Below are positions 63,278-64,000 of a stretch of DNA of 64,000 bases, one piece after another. Position numbers and translations under genes: made by a program. How positions within the stretch are numbered: position 1 is the first letter of the stretch; each line of letters begins with the position of its first letter. The DNA comes from Muraenolepis orangiensis. Taxonomy: Eukaryota; Chordata; Actinopteri; Gadiformes; Muraenolepididae. The stretch covers positions 5,787,074 through 5,851,073 of the forward strand of contig CM051002.1 in the NCBI GenBank assembly GCA_027704905.1, read 5' to 3'. The notes beneath the pieces are model-generated. The model was given only the letters and a program-made list of their open reading frames with translations, did no database searches and had not been told where the DNA came from.

Positions 63278-63560
63278 TACCTATTTTACGGAGATAGAAC
63301 CGATCGGTTTCGGATGGCAAAACCACCACCACCAACAACAGAGACACCTGCTTTCATTAGATGGTATTTTCTCCAAAAAGCCGAGGGAGCGACATGAGAG
63401 GAAACGAGAGCCCTCCTCCTCCTCCTCCTCCTCCTCCTCCGGCAGAAGACGGACCGCCGTTAACCTGACCAGTTGTTGTTTTGTAAAATGTGACGTCAGC
63501 AGAGCTGTCGTCACGTGGTCCTCTGGCTTCTCATTGGTCCGTTAGAATATGAAGTGGACC
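63278..63560 (-). promoter_or_regulatory. tarbp2: tarbp2 promoter region
   Basis: Contains a full CRE palindrome TGACGTCA (63491-63498), an E-box CACGTG (63512-63517), an inverted CCAAT (ATTGG, about 63533) and a (CCT)n tract (63415-63440) upstream of the ATG. No TATA box seen. Confidence 0.5.
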
Positions 63561-64000
63561 TGTTTTAACACCCGGAGCCTGCCGACGACTCTATGGTAGC
63601 CGGGCGGGGGGTTACCAAAAACACCTAATATTGAGTTATTCTATCACCTATCATTCATGTCTGGTGTCTAGGAATGATTCAATGACTTTTATGAATGATT
63701 ATGTACAAGATACAAGATACGAGATATTTGTATTGGTCAATTGCAACAGGTTGGACATTGGACTGCTTACTCCCCATTCCCTCCAAAACAATACCATAAA
63801 AATATAAATAATATATACAATAAAAATAAACCAAAAAAGAGCAGCAAAGTGACCGATAAATTAGATTTACATGTCATTGTGTTTAAACAGTTGATGGAAC
63901 TGCATATCCCTGCTCCTGTATATACATTTATACATGCCATACATTTATATATGCTCACTTGTACATACATTTACATTTCTATATATTTATCCTGCTTTCA
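63561..64000. other. Intergenic end of window with dispersed repeat
   Basis: No gene seen. 63758-63860 matches the repeat at 10300-10440. 'CAAGATACAAGATACGAGAT' then 'TTGTATTGGTCAATTGCAAC' is a LINE/SINE-tail-like stretch. Confidence 0.5.

Overview
The window is teleost fish nuclear DNA. It has multi-exon genes with GT-AG introns, many long (AC)n and (TA)n microsatellites, fish-type LINEs (Rex3/RTE-like and L2/Rex1-like), hAT and Harbinger-like DNA transposons, and vertebrate developmental genes. The gene set (prr13, amhr2, sp1, tespa1, tarbp2) corresponds to human 12q13, where SP1, AMHR2, PRR13, PCBP2 and TARBP2 are close neighbours. I cannot name the species.

Layout. About 0.3-0.56 kb: a GC-rich exon ending in a minus-strand splice donor, possibly the 5' exon of the next gene to the left (pcbp2 would fit the human order). 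About 1.6-30.4 kb: an accessory array built from repeated copies of prr13 and its surroundings. Two old units (A, about 1.6-7.1 kb; B, about 14.5-19.1 kb) are bounded by inverted copies of one sequence and carry truncated prr13-like reading frames. Two young tandem units (C and D, offset about 5.74-5.79 kb) carry intact prr13 coding exons. Between and inside the units are nested hAT elements with exact 8-bp target duplications, a Harbinger/ISL2EU-like element with long inverted arms, several minisatellites, palindromes and LINE debris.

31.35-37.0 kb: amhr2 (minus, 11 coding exons, 520 aa). 37.5-41.1 kb: a cdca7-family gene (plus, 9 coding exons, 419 aa), head-to-head with amhr2 over about 560 bp. 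42.7-49.4 kb: sp1 (minus, 6 coding exons, 670 aa), converging on cdca7. 51.2-57.05 kb: tespa1 (plus, about 10 coding exons, about 505 aa). 58.7-63.3 kb: tarbp2 (minus, 7 coding exons, 346 aa), converging on tespa1. Exons were set by hand from splice sites, reading-phase continuity and recalled family sequences; every junction given for amhr2, cdca7, sp1 and tarbp2 is phase-consistent.

The genes do not form one pathway. amhr2 is the AMH receptor (gonad and sex differentiation), cdca7 a DNA-methylation/chromatin factor, sp1 a GC-box transcription factor, tespa1 an IP3-receptor-associated lymphocyte signalling protein, tarbp2 a Dicer partner, and prr13 a small proline-rich protein of uncertain role. 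I found no convincing evidence of a wholly new system. The most unusual parts are the prr13 array next to amhr2 and the cdca7-family gene beside sp1.
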